Origin: [Clostridium] scindens
GTDB taxonomy: Bacteria; Bacillota; Clostridia; Lachnospirales; Lachnospiraceae
NCBI RefSeq assembly: GCF_019597925.1
Contig: NZ_CP080442.1
Coordinates: forward strand, 17,501 to 81,500
Direction of reading: 5' to 3'
DNA length: 64,000 nt
The position numbers and the translations under genes are program-made. A model generated the notes under the pieces. It was not told where the DNA came from and did not search any database. It saw only the letters and a list, made by a program, of their open reading frames with translations. This document shows, one piece after another, positions 45,620 through 55,200 of this stretch. The number at the start of each line of letters is the position of its first letter. Positions within the stretch are counted from its first letter, which is position 1.

Positions 45620-45650
45620 AAAGGCAAACCGTCTTTCTTCCTGTCTTCTA
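45620..45650. terminator. Terminator after proline racemase
   Basis: CAGGAAGAAAG and CTTTCTTCCTG form an 11-pair stem around GCAAACCGT shortly behind the racemase stop. Flanks are moderately T-rich on the plus side, and the minus-strand DUF885 gene converges on it. Confidence 0.7.
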
Positions 45651-45766
45651 TTTATGGAGTCACATATTCGCACCATTTAGAATATATGCTTTCGGATCAC
45701 ATCAAAGGATGCCGGCCCTACATCCAGTACGGCCTTGTGGAACCGCTTCTGGGTGAATCCGTCTCC

Positions 45767-47413
45767 CTACTTATCCATGGCATCTTTTTTCAGTTCCAGG
45801 AATTCCACATAGCCGATGTAATATTTCAAGTAGTTGGCAGGGTCCGCAATGATCAGGTCATAGATGTCTTCTATGGTATTCGTATCCGTGATGCCATAGC
45901 CGCGGAAGAAGGAGACCGTATCTAACAGCGTCCATCCGTCATAGTGGATGCCCATGTCCGCCAGCGCATACAGGCCCAGAATGACGGAGGTATTCTTCTG
46001 CATCAGGGTTGCCTGCTCCTTGGTAAGCGGCGTATAGTAGTAGCTCATCATTTCGCTGTAAGTAGCCCAGCCTTCCGTATATCCGCCATAATTAAGAAGA
46101 TTGCGGATGGGGTCCGGCTTTCGGCTCGCATAGTAGACTGTCTGGTACAGATGTCCGGGATATCCTTCGTGAGCCAGGGTTGTAAACAAAGAGATGTCGT
46201 CGGGCATGTGTCCCTGGTTGATGTAGATGACGTTATTCTTGGTACTGTCGATGGCAGGCACCATGTAGAATGCAGGGCTTAGATATTCTTCCATAGACTT
46301 CTGCACGTATTTAATCTGGGTGCTGACTTCGGGAGGAGCAGGGAATGAGTCCTTAAGCCTTCCTTCCAGGTCTGCCAATATGGAGGCAGGATTTGAATCT
46401 TCCAGTATCGTGCCCTGGGTCTTGAAGACATCGGAGGAGATAGAGGAACCCTGTGTGGAAGCAGCCAGCACAGTCTGCATGGCTTTCAGGTCATCCAGCA
46501 TCTGTGCCTGCGTCAGCTGCTGAAGCTGCGGGATCGTACGGCTGGAGCCGGTTTCGCTTGCAACGACGTTTTCATAGTATTCACGCCCCTTTGGCAGATA
46601 GCACAGTCCGTTATTGTTCTTGCCGCTGGTGCGCAAGGCAGCCAGGCCATTTTTTAACAGGCTGTAGGAGGGAAAGATAGACTCTTTGATGGCGGAAGCG
46701 TTCTTCTCGATGTAGGACGCCTGCTCTTCCGCTGTCAGTTTTAAGGACTTCAGACGTTCCTCAAAGGAGGAATACAGGTAGTTCTCATCTCCCATATCGA
46801 TAAAGGCCTGACATTCCTTCATAATATCGTCGGCAGAATAGGAGGCCATAAAAAGCCCGGCCTCGGACTTGGCCTTCTCGAATTCAATGATGGACTGGAA
46901 GTACTCGGGCGTCTTGGACAGCAGTTTTAAATATGTATCGACATCAGAGACGTCGTAGAACTGATACTCTGATAAAAGCACCGGAAGCTGGGACTGGGTA
47001 CCGGTAAGCGGAGCCAGGGGCTCGTCGTACAGAGAGAATTTGGCTTCCTTTACCGAAGAAGAGAGATAATCTTCCAGTACATCATAAGTGAGCTTGTTCT
47101 TGGAGGAAAGTTCTTTGCGGTCGTAAGACTGAAGCAGCGCCAGCGCGTTTTCCACAGAAGCGCATATGGCTGAAGTATCCGTGCTGCAAGCGCCATATGT
47201 GACGGGGGTATCTTTGATCCCATAGGCAGAAGGATCCTTTAAGGTATAGTGGAGGGTGATCGTGCTTCCGGATACCTCCTGGCAAAACAGGGATCTTGTA
47301 TAGTTTTCAAAGCGCTGGTCTTCATCGTGGTGAAAATGCCGGAAGACTCCTACAGATAGGAAAATGGCTGCTAAGAAGAGAGATACTATGATGGCAGAAC
47401 GTTTTTTTGACAT
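45767..47413 (-). CDS. DUF885 family metalloprotease-like protein, cut short by an in-frame TAG
   Basis: Protein of 548 residues with an N-terminal signal anchor (SAIIVSLFLAAIFLSVGVF, about 6-24) and a long extracytoplasmic DUF885 domain. The zinc-binding-type motif HEGYPGH near 398 and GGYTEGWATYSE near 426 are the family signature. Translation ends at a TAG (45767-45769), but the same frame continues for 29 codons (FTQKRFHKAVLDVG and onward) to a TAA at 45677, which matches the usual DUF885 C-terminus. A TGG to TAG change is the simplest explanation. The ATG at 47413 follows CAAGGA. Substrate unknown; related proteins are putative peptidases. Confidence 0.85.
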   Translation of the reverse strand: MSKKRSAIIVSLFLAAIFLSVGVFRHFHHDEDQRFENYTRSLFCQEVSGSTITLHYTLKDPSAYGIKDTPVTYGACSTDTSAICASVENALALLQSYDRKELSSKNKLTYDVLEDYLSSSVKEAKFSLYDEPLAPLTGTQSQLPVLLSEYQFYDVSDVDTYLKLLSKTPEYFQSIIEFEKAKSEAGLFMASYSADDIMKECQAFIDMGDENYLYSSFEERLKSLKLTAEEQASYIEKNASAIKESIFPSYSLLKNGLAALRTSGKNNNGLCYLPKGREYYENVVASETGSSRTIPQLQQLTQAQMLDDLKAMQTVLAASTQGSSISSDVFKTQGTILEDSNPASILADLEGRLKDSFPAPPEVSTQIKYVQKSMEEYLSPAFYMVPAIDSTKNNVIYINQGHMPDDISLFTTLAHEGYPGHLYQTVYYASRKPDPIRNLLNYGGYTEGWATYSEMMSYYYTPLTKEQATLMQKNTSVILGLYALADMGIHYDGWTLLDTVSFFRGYGITDTNTIEDIYDLIIADPANYLKYYIGYVEFLELKKDAMDK

Positions 47414-47537
47414 AGTGGTCCTTGAGGTTTTTTTACATTTATATGCCGATAAAACAGGTATCATGCCGGGAAGCCATAGAATTCCTGCCAGTCCTGTGAT
47501 AAGATTAAGAATTAAGAGATGGTATGGGGGTGACGAT

Positions 47538-48245
47538 ATGCTGCACATATCCATATGCGACGACGAGCAGATGGCAGCAGAGAGGATACAAGGACTGATC
47601 GAGAAGGAACTTAAGGAACAGAGAATTGCATATCAGATGGATCTGTTCAAAAATGGGGAAGAATTTCTCAGCCAGTATCAGATCCGCAGCGAGGAACTGA
47701 TTTTTCTGGATATAGACATGCCCGTCAAGTCAGGGATAGAGGTCATTGAAGAATTAGAAGAGGTCGGAAAGAACAAGGATGTGATCCTGATTACAAGCCA
47801 CGACCATCTGGTGCTAAAGTCCCTTACCTATGGGCCGTTCCAGATCATCCGGAAGATGAGCATGGCAGAAGATATTCCAAAGGCTGTCCGGCGATATCTC
47901 CGGGAGAAGAAGCAGGAAGATATGGTCATAGAATTTGCGGGAAAAGGATTTGTCAGGCATGTGAAAAAGGAAGATATTGTCTACCTGGAAAAGTACAGGC
48001 ACAATATTACCGTTCATCTAAAGAACAGAGAGAATCTGTCTATCCGGGGAAATATGCAGGATTACGAAATTATGCTTGCCAGACAGGGATTTGTCAGGAT
48101 TCATCTGGGGTATATCGTAAACCTGCGGCAATGCTATTCTATAGAAAAAAGCGAGATGATCATGACAGACGGAGCCAGGCTCCCCATCAGCCGGGAACGT
48201 CACAAGGCAGTCAAAGAGCAGTTTATGATCAGCAGGAGAAATTAA
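47538..48245 (+). CDS. LytTR-family response regulator
   Basis: Response regulator of 235 residues. Receiver domain 1-120 with acidic DDE near 8, phosphorylation site Asp58 in LIFLDIDMP and ITSHDH near 91; C-terminal LytTR DNA-binding domain (about 130-230) with YLEKYRHNITVHLKN near 152. It resembles AgrA/VirR-type regulators. The ATG at 47538 follows GGGGGTGA. The kinase gene starts one base after its stop. It is divergent from the DUF885 gene, with the two starts only about 125 bases apart. Confidence 0.9.
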   Translation: MLHISICDDEQMAAERIQGLIEKELKEQRIAYQMDLFKNGEEFLSQYQIRSEELIFLDIDMPVKSGIEVIEELEEVGKNKDVILITSHDHLVLKSLTYGPFQIIRKMSMAEDIPKAVRRYLREKKQEDMVIEFAGKGFVRHVKKEDIVYLEKYRHNITVHLKNRENLSIRGNMQDYEIMLARQGFVRIHLGYIVNLRQCYSIEKSEMIMTDGARLPISRERHKAVKEQFMISRRN

Positions 48246-48246
48246 T

Positions 48247-49569
48247 ATGAATCAGGGTATGCTATTCATTGGAGAGGCTGCGAATATAGTAGAGACAGGA
48301 ATCGTGGTATATTTTCTCACCCGGTGCTTTCCTTGGAAGGAGAAGTATACAAGCCCCAGAGTGCTCTCGGCAATACTGTGGATCCTACTGTTTGCGCTAA
48401 GCCAGTTAAATGGATATTTTGTTTACAGCCATTATCTGGTGATCCTGGCGGATATCGTTCTGGTTTTTGCGTTTACAGGGATCTTTATGCAAGGGGACAT
48501 CCATCTGAAGCTGCTGGGGTGCCTATTACCCTTTCTGACGGTGAGCATCATCAACGTTCTGGTGATGCAGACATTGGCAGTCTTAAATTTGCAGCCAGCA
48601 GGGAAGTTCATGGCTAGTTATACGATTCCCTTCTGTATAGGGGCGGTGTTATCCAAATTTCTGCTCTGGCTTATGCTAAGCAAGGTCAGCGCGGTGATAC
48701 AGGATGAGAATCTATATCTGTCGAAGCGGTATTATGCCATTATCAATGTACTGATGGCATCGGCAATGGGAATTGAATTTTTCCTTCATTATGTAAGCAA
48801 TACCTATCTGTATGACCTGGCTGCCAGCAGGCTGATGCTTGCGGCGGCTGTAGGATTCGCGCTGATCTGCCTGTACATTGGCTACTCCATCTTCCGCATC
48901 GGGCAGCAGAACAGCCAGCTGTTAAGATATGAGCTGCAGCAGTTTAAGAGCCGGGAAAATGAACGCCAGATCCAGGAAGCAGAGCGGGCCGGACTCAGAA
49001 TTCGCCAGCTCCACCATGACTATAAGAATCATTGCCTGAATATGCAGCAGCTGCTGGATAAGAAGCAGTATGCGGAACTTGAGGACTATCTACAGAAACT
49101 TACGGGAAGATACCTCACTCAGAACCAGGACTGCGTGGATACGCATAATGCGGTGCTGGATGCTGTGATCAACACGAAGATACTGGAGTGCAGGGAGGCG
49201 GGGATCCAATTTGGCTGCTTTGTCACCGGAGACGTAAGCGAAGTAACAGGCCTTAAGCTGGGGATCATCTTGTTCAATCTGCTGGATAATGCTATAGAAG
49301 CAAGCAGGGAGGAAGCGTGCAGGAAAAGAATCGAGCTTCGGATAGAGAAAGATAAGGACGTGCTGAATATTACCATTAAGAATGATATTGTAGATTCCGT
49401 TCTAAAGGACAATCCTACGCTTGAGACGAATAAGCCCCATAAAGACCTGCATGGCATCGGCCATTTGACGGTAGAAGAGATGGTGGCGGAGGCCCAGGGC
49501 ATGGTAGAATACTATGAGGAAGAAGACCGGTTCTGCGTCCATGTATTCCTGCCGGTTCGTAACAGTTGA
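48247..49569 (+). CDS. GHKL-domain sensor histidine kinase (AgrC-like)
   Basis: Kinase of 440 residues with six to seven N-terminal membrane segments (about 1-215), a dimerisation helix with the phospho-acceptor histidine in RIRQLHHDYKNHCLN near 253-267, and a C-terminal GHKL ATPase with LFNLLDNAIEASRE near 341 and DLHGIGH near 399. It pairs with the LytTR regulator encoded immediately upstream. Such pairs often sense peptides, but no AgrB/AgrD-like genes are nearby, so the signal is unknown. Confidence 0.9.
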   Translation: MNQGMLFIGEAANIVETGIVVYFLTRCFPWKEKYTSPRVLSAILWILLFALSQLNGYFVYSHYLVILADIVLVFAFTGIFMQGDIHLKLLGCLLPFLTVSIINVLVMQTLAVLNLQPAGKFMASYTIPFCIGAVLSKFLLWLMLSKVSAVIQDENLYLSKRYYAIINVLMASAMGIEFFLHYVSNTYLYDLAASRLMLAAAVGFALICLYIGYSIFRIGQQNSQLLRYELQQFKSRENERQIQEAERAGLRIRQLHHDYKNHCLNMQQLLDKKQYAELEDYLQKLTGRYLTQNQDCVDTHNAVLDAVINTKILECREAGIQFGCFVTGDVSEVTGLKLGIILFNLLDNAIEASREEACRKRIELRIEKDKDVLNITIKNDIVDSVLKDNPTLETNKPHKDLHGIGHLTVEEMVAEAQGMVEYYEEEDRFCVHVFLPVRNS

Positions 49570-49704
49570 GTCAAAGAAGATGGCAAAGCGTGCCGTTTCA
49601 GCAGCTTTTTAAGCCGAGGATATTGAGCAGCCGCAGAAATTTGGTAAAATTGTCATAGGAATGCGAATCCTTTGAGAAGAAATGACATTCCGGAGGGAGG
49701 ATGT

Positions 49705-50331
49705 ATGATGAAAAATATGAAAAGATGGCTGGCGGCAGCGCTTGCCGTTATGCTGTGCTTAAGCCTGGCAGCCTGCAAAGGAAAGGACTTTGACGCGAAA
49801 GGCTATGTAAAGAGCGTGCTGGATGCGCACTATCACGGAGAGTATAAGGACTACGCGAAATATCTGGATATCTCTGAGGAAGAGGCAAAAGCCGATCTCG
49901 ACAAGGATGTGGACCAGCAGATCGATCAGGAGGTTGCGGCTATCATTGACCTGGGTGATGAAGGCAAGGCCAGATACAAGGAAATGCTTGAAAAAGTTGA
50001 GAAGCTGGCAAAATATGAAGTGAAAGATGCCAAGAAGCAGGACAATGGCAACTACGTAGTGACCGTGGAAGTAGAGCCTTCCAATATATACCAGACGCTG
50101 GAGCAGAATTCCACTTCCGTGACGGAAGAGAAAGTGAATCAGGGACTGATGCCGTCAGACCCGGCAGTATTTACTGATATCCTGGTTGAAAGCATCCAGA
50201 AGAGCATTGACGGCAATACATATGGAGATGCGACGACGGTCGAGGTAAACGTGACAAAGGATGACAACGGCGCCTATGGCCTGGAAGAATCCGAAGTGCA
50301 GAAACTGGCAGACGCATTATTTCCACAATAG
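49705..50331 (+). CDS. Putative lipoprotein, unknown function
   Basis: Protein of 208 residues with a lipoprotein signal peptide; lipobox LAAC with the acylated cysteine at residue 24. The mature part is charged and helical (YLDISEEEAKADLDKDVDQ near 59), with a beta-like middle (NYVVTVEVEPSNIYQTLEQ near 118). It resembles Clostridia DUF5105-like lipoproteins in general character, but I cannot name the family. GGAGGGAGGA precedes the ATG at 49705; the next ATG, one codon on, is equally possible. It follows the two-component genes by 135 bases and is closed by a terminator. Confidence 0.75.
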   Translation: MMKNMKRWLAAALAVMLCLSLAACKGKDFDAKGYVKSVLDAHYHGEYKDYAKYLDISEEEAKADLDKDVDQQIDQEVAAIIDLGDEGKARYKEMLEKVEKLAKYEVKDAKKQDNGNYVVTVEVEPSNIYQTLEQNSTSVTEEKVNQGLMPSDPAVFTDILVESIQKSIDGNTYGDATTVEVNVTKDDNGAYGLEESEVQKLADALFPQ

Positions 50332-50355
50332 AGAATAGAATATGTGACGATAACC

Positions 50356-50404
50356 AGAGGATATTTCCCGGACTTGCGCTATGGGGGATATCCTCTTTCA
50401 TTTT
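50356..50404 (+). terminator. Terminator after the lipoprotein gene
   Basis: AGAGGATAT and ATATCCTCT form a stem with further internal pairing, followed by TTCATTTT. Confidence 0.7.
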
Positions 50405-50521
50405 ACCGTTAATGGCCTATAATAAGCCGGTTCATTCATATACATTCCAGGAAAAATATGGTATAGTAGAACTATATTTACTTAAGCATTTTCTTTTGAA
50501 GATGCGGAAGAGAGGTAAGGC

Positions 50522-52228
50522 ATGGAGGGGATGAAACAATTCTTTCTGAATCTTGGAGCATATGCCGGACCCATCATTATTCTATTAGCAGAAATACTCA
50601 TTGCGGGGATCCTTCTGGGCTGCTTTGCGCTCTTAAGCCGGAAAAGGAAGGAAAAGAGAAGAGAATGGGAGGGCGAGCATCTTTACTATACAGCGATCTC
50701 CCAAGGGCAGCAGGAGGTGCATGTCCTAATCAGGCGGGAAGATTTCTGCCCGATATTCATTACAGATAACTTCGAGAATATGATGCATATAGATAAGGAA
50801 CGGTTCCTGGGAGATGTAGAAGTCCTTAATGGCATGACGGATCGTAAGACAGGGAAGGAATTCTGGAGTTCTTATGGAAGCTGGGATGGAAAAAGCGTGC
50901 TAAACAGGGAATTTCGTGTGAATGGAAGAGAGCAGTGGCTGGGATTAAGCGTGTCACGGCTAAGCGACCAGAAGCACGATTTGTTTGTGTTCCGGGATAT
51001 CACGGAAGAGAAGGAGCGGTTCAAGGAACTGGAGCAAAGGCTTCAGGAGGCGGAAGATGCCAGCAAGTATAAGACGACCTTCCTGTCTAAGATGTCCCAC
51101 GAAATCCGTACGCCGATGAATGGAATCATCGGCATGATGGCCCTTGCCCAGAGCCAGTTAAAAGAGGATAGCCCTGCGAAGCCGTATCTTTGCAAGGCGG
51201 AGGAAGTCTCCCAATATATGCTGTCTTTGATCAATGATATCCTGGATATGTCCAGAATCGAGGCTGGCAAGATTGAATTGGAAGAAAAGGCGTTTGACTT
51301 AAGGGAACTTGGGGACAAGCTGCGTGTCATGTTCCAGAAGAATGTGGAGGCAAAAGGCGTCCATTTTGCATTGGAGTTTGTGGATTTTGACGTGAACTTT
51401 GTAATAGGAGATGAACTGAGAATATCGCAGATCCTCATTAATTTCCTGTCAAATTCCGTAAAATTTACCAGCGAGGGCGAGATTAGGGTAACGTTCCGCC
51501 AGATGCTTAAGGAAGACGGAAGGATAGATTTGATGGTGCGCGTCCATGATACGGGAATTGGAATGGAGCCGGAATTCATCAGCAGGATATTCCGTCCCTT
51601 TGAGCAGGAGAGCGCGGATATTATCAAGAAATATGGAGGCTCCGGCCTTGGCATGGCAATCGCCGATCAGATGGTGCGCCTGATGGACGGCGAGATCGTC
51701 ATAGACAGCATGCCAGGACAGGGCTCTGATTTTATGGTATTTTTGAATCTTCCGATCGCAGATGAACAGGAAGCGGAAGCAAAGGATGAAGAAGAGGCGG
51801 CGCAGACGGAAGATTCGGAAGACTTTTCCTATGAGGGCCTTAATATCCTTATGGCTGAGGATAATGAGATGAATGCAGAGATTGCGGTAGGCATTCTTGA
51901 GATGAGAGGCGCCCAGGTGGATGTGGCAGCTAACGGCCGGGAAGCGGTAGAGAAGTTCGCCAGCAATCCGCCGGGACACTATGACTTGATCCTGATGGAT
52001 ATTCAGATGCCAGAGATGGATGGCCGGGAAGCCACGAAAACCATCCGGTCAATACAGAGGCCGGATGCAAAAGAAATTCTCATATTCGCGCTTTCCGCGG
52101 ACGCATTCGTGGAGGACCAGCGGTATTCAGCGGAAATAGGGATGAACGGCCATTTCGCGAAGCCGATTGACTTTGAAGCCATGCGTGTAAGCATAGGCAG
52201 GATTATGAAAGAGAGAAAGCAGATATGA
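50522..52228 (+). CDS. Hybrid sensor histidine kinase/response regulator
   Basis: Protein of 568 residues: one membrane segment (about 14-38), a PAS-like sensor region (about 60-165), a HisKA domain with His193 in MSHEIRTPMNGIIGMM, a HATPase domain with YGGSGLGMAIADQMV near 376, and a C-terminal receiver with Asp493 in LILMDIQMPEMDG. There is no DNA-binding output domain, so the signal must pass to another protein. It is the first gene of a five-gene operon and overlaps the repeat-protein gene by four bases. AGAGGTAAGGC precedes the ATG. Confidence 0.92.
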   Translation: MEGMKQFFLNLGAYAGPIIILLAEILIAGILLGCFALLSRKRKEKRREWEGEHLYYTAISQGQQEVHVLIRREDFCPIFITDNFENMMHIDKERFLGDVEVLNGMTDRKTGKEFWSSYGSWDGKSVLNREFRVNGREQWLGLSVSRLSDQKHDLFVFRDITEEKERFKELEQRLQEAEDASKYKTTFLSKMSHEIRTPMNGIIGMMALAQSQLKEDSPAKPYLCKAEEVSQYMLSLINDILDMSRIEAGKIELEEKAFDLRELGDKLRVMFQKNVEAKGVHFALEFVDFDVNFVIGDELRISQILINFLSNSVKFTSEGEIRVTFRQMLKEDGRIDLMVRVHDTGIGMEPEFISRIFRPFEQESADIIKKYGGSGLGMAIADQMVRLMDGEIVIDSMPGQGSDFMVFLNLPIADEQEAEAKDEEEAAQTEDSEDFSYEGLNILMAEDNEMNAEIAVGILEMRGAQVDVAANGREAVEKFASNPPGHYDLILMDIQMPEMDGREATKTIRSIQRPDAKEILIFALSADAFVEDQRYSAEIGMNGHFAKPIDFEAMRVSIGRIMKERKQI

Positions 52229-55200
52229 AGCGAAGCAGTCTGTGGGGATGGATAACAGGAAAGGCAGCCTTAAAAAGAATCATAGCCGCAGGCGCGGTGA
52301 TCGTTGGCCTGCCCATCGTCTGGCATAGTTACCAGAACGGCGGAATATTCGACCCGGATAGTTATGCGAAAAACCAAAAAGTACAGGATAACCAGGTTAT
52401 TTTCCCGGAGGAGGATGAGTACAGCCAGGAAGACGGCGGGAAGGGAGACAGCGATCTGTGGGAGAAAGACCACAAGGCAGAAGAGAAGCTGAACCCGGAA
52501 GATATGCCGGACTCCTCCATCCTGTTTGAAACGAAGGGAAAACTGGCGGAATTTGGAAGCGCCGATCAGATGACCTCTGATGCGAACCAGCCAGGAGGCA
52601 TTCCCGGAAGCCCGGACGGAGATGACGGGCCGACGATCCTGGTTCCGGGAGGGGACGGGAGTATCACAGTACCTGACGGAACATTTGGGCCAGATGGGAA
52701 CCACAATGGGAACGGATCCGAAGGAAACGGAGGCGGGGATGATTCCCATCCATCCGTGGATCCTGATCCCATTATTCCAGACCCGGATCCCAGGCCGGAA
52801 CTGCCGCCCGACATCTATGAAGGATTAATTCCGGTAGAGACATTTCCGGATGGAGGAATATCAGGGGACGGCAGCAATGTGAAGATTACCTTAAGGCTCA
52901 CTGAGGATATATATGAGACAAACCCCATCTATTACGGGGAGGTACTGGATGACTGGAAGCTGTTCTGTGCTGTCTGCGTCTATGTGGATGTGGATAGCGG
53001 GGAAGGCATGTCAACAATATACCGGATAGAAGACTATAATGAGAACTTTAAAATCGGAAGTTTTCCCAAGGTGGCTAAGGAAGACTTTTCCGTTGATTTT
53101 TACTTTCGGCCAAATAAAGGAAGCAAATGGCAGAAGGAAACCTGGAATTATAAGGTAAAGCCATTCAAAGTCATGTTCAGCGGATGGGAAGAGGGAACCT
53201 ATTCATCACCGGCATGGTATCCACAGATCGGAGAGACCAGGAATCTACTGAATTACTATCCGGACGTACTTCCAGAAGAGTGGGTGGATATCCGGTCCCT
53301 TCCCATTGACCTGCCGGAAATGTTCCCGGGATGGTCGGAGACGCCGCAGGGCGAGCCGGTACCGCTGATATACGCTCCGATGCTTCCGGGACGTCATGTG
53401 CTGTATCCTCTGGAATTGGTTCCGGTACCGGAAGGAATGAGCGTCAGTATGGAAATGAACTGGAACTATTGGATGTGCCTGCAGACGCTGAATGAATATA
53501 CCGGCAGCAGGGAGATGCTGGAGGTGCCGGATGGTATTGGAATGATTGACCTGTATGGGGTAAGCGTGGATGCGATCAAGATTCCCAGTTCCGTGCTGGA
53601 AGTGAACCTGGATGCTTTTGGGCTGGAGGTTAGCCAGTCTTACCAAGTGGATGAGGAGAATCCTAATTACGCTTCCTTTGAAGGCATGCTTCTTAACAAA
53701 GATAAGACGGTCCTATATGCGGTCCCGTCAGAAAAGAAGACGGTTACCGTACCGGAAACCGTGACATATGCGGAGATATCCAATAATGCGATCGAAGAGA
53801 TGCATTTTCAGTCCGGCATGCCAATCAAACTGGAACTTGAAAACCTTCACGATGCGTCTCTATATGTTCCGGCGGAGGCGTATTTCACGTATCTTGCAGC
53901 CTGGGGAGACCGGCTTGGAAGCAACAGGCTTCTTCCGGATAATGGCGCTGATGCAGAGTTTATTATCCAAGACGGGGCGATCTTATCTAGAGATGGCAAG
54001 ATTCTGTATGGGCTGCTGGATTCTGTGGGTGGCATCTATGCGGTTCCGGACAAAGTGGAGTACATAGAGGAAGGAGCATTTGCAGGCAGCGCCAGCCTGT
54101 CTACAGTTATCCTGCCAGATAGCGTGAAGTCTCTGAATGCCCAGGCAATGACGGGCAGACAGATATCCTGTATTATCTGCCTGGGAGCTGAGCCGCCTGC
54201 TATTAAGGGGGACAGTTTTGATAATCTGGACGTTCTTCAAGTACAGGTTCCCAAAGGAGCCGGAGAATCTTATGTGGACGCGTGGACGCAGGCGCTGGGC
54301 AGGGAGAAAGCTGAGGCGATCGTGACGGAGGCGTTCAATCAGATGGAGAGCAAGGATGGATATACTTATCTGACGCAGGAAGATGGGGCGGTTCTTCTGA
54401 AAGTGCCGGAGGATCTGGTGTACTTTAACGGAAATGAATTGCAGGATGTTACGATCAAGGAGATTGGAAGCAACGTATTTTCCAATTGCGGACAGTTGCT
54501 GGTGGCAGAACTGCCAGAAAGCGTCAAAAGAATTGGCGAGGGCGCATTTGAAAAATGTAGAGAAATCCAGGGTATTGTAAGTTATTCCACCGATACGGTG
54601 ACCGTGGGAGAGAATGCATTTGCAGGCTGCAGCAAGTTAAGGTTCCTGGCATTCAATGCTGCTTCGGCCACCTTTGAAAATGAATATTGGCCAGGAGGAG
54701 GCATGAAATACTGCGTACCGGAGGGGGCAAGCGGATATAACGGCAATCATGTGCCGCCAGGCTGTGCTTCATATTTCCTGGAAAGCCAGAATGAAGGCCG
54801 GCTGCTTTATGGAGAGGATGAAGAAGGCAGGTATCTGCTAGCCGCTACCGATAATATTACAGGAGAGGTGCTGTTGCTGCCCGATACCTTGGAGATTGAC
54901 GACGAAGCCATGTCTGGCTGCGGAGAATCATTTACCTTAGATTCGGCAGGGATGGCAAGGCTGCGCTATATAGGGGATTATGCCTTCATGGATTCCGGGG
55001 TGACCGGGGATATCATACTTCCAGATACGCTAAGATATCTCGGCGGTTATACGTTCTATGGATGTACAGGCATCTCATCCATCCATATAGATGGCCCTCT
55101 TGACTGGTACAAGAATGAATTTCATGGCCCGGAACTTAGAAGCAGCGTATTTTCGGGGTGTACAAATCTGGAAACAGTGACCTTTGGAAGCGAATGCGGA

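Noticed and set aside
45767..45769. TAG read as pyrrolysine in the DUF885 protein
   Set aside because: The family has no known pyrrolysine members, and nothing in the window hints at pyl genes; a TGG to TAG mutation is simpler. Only genome-wide absence of pylS/pylT would settle it.
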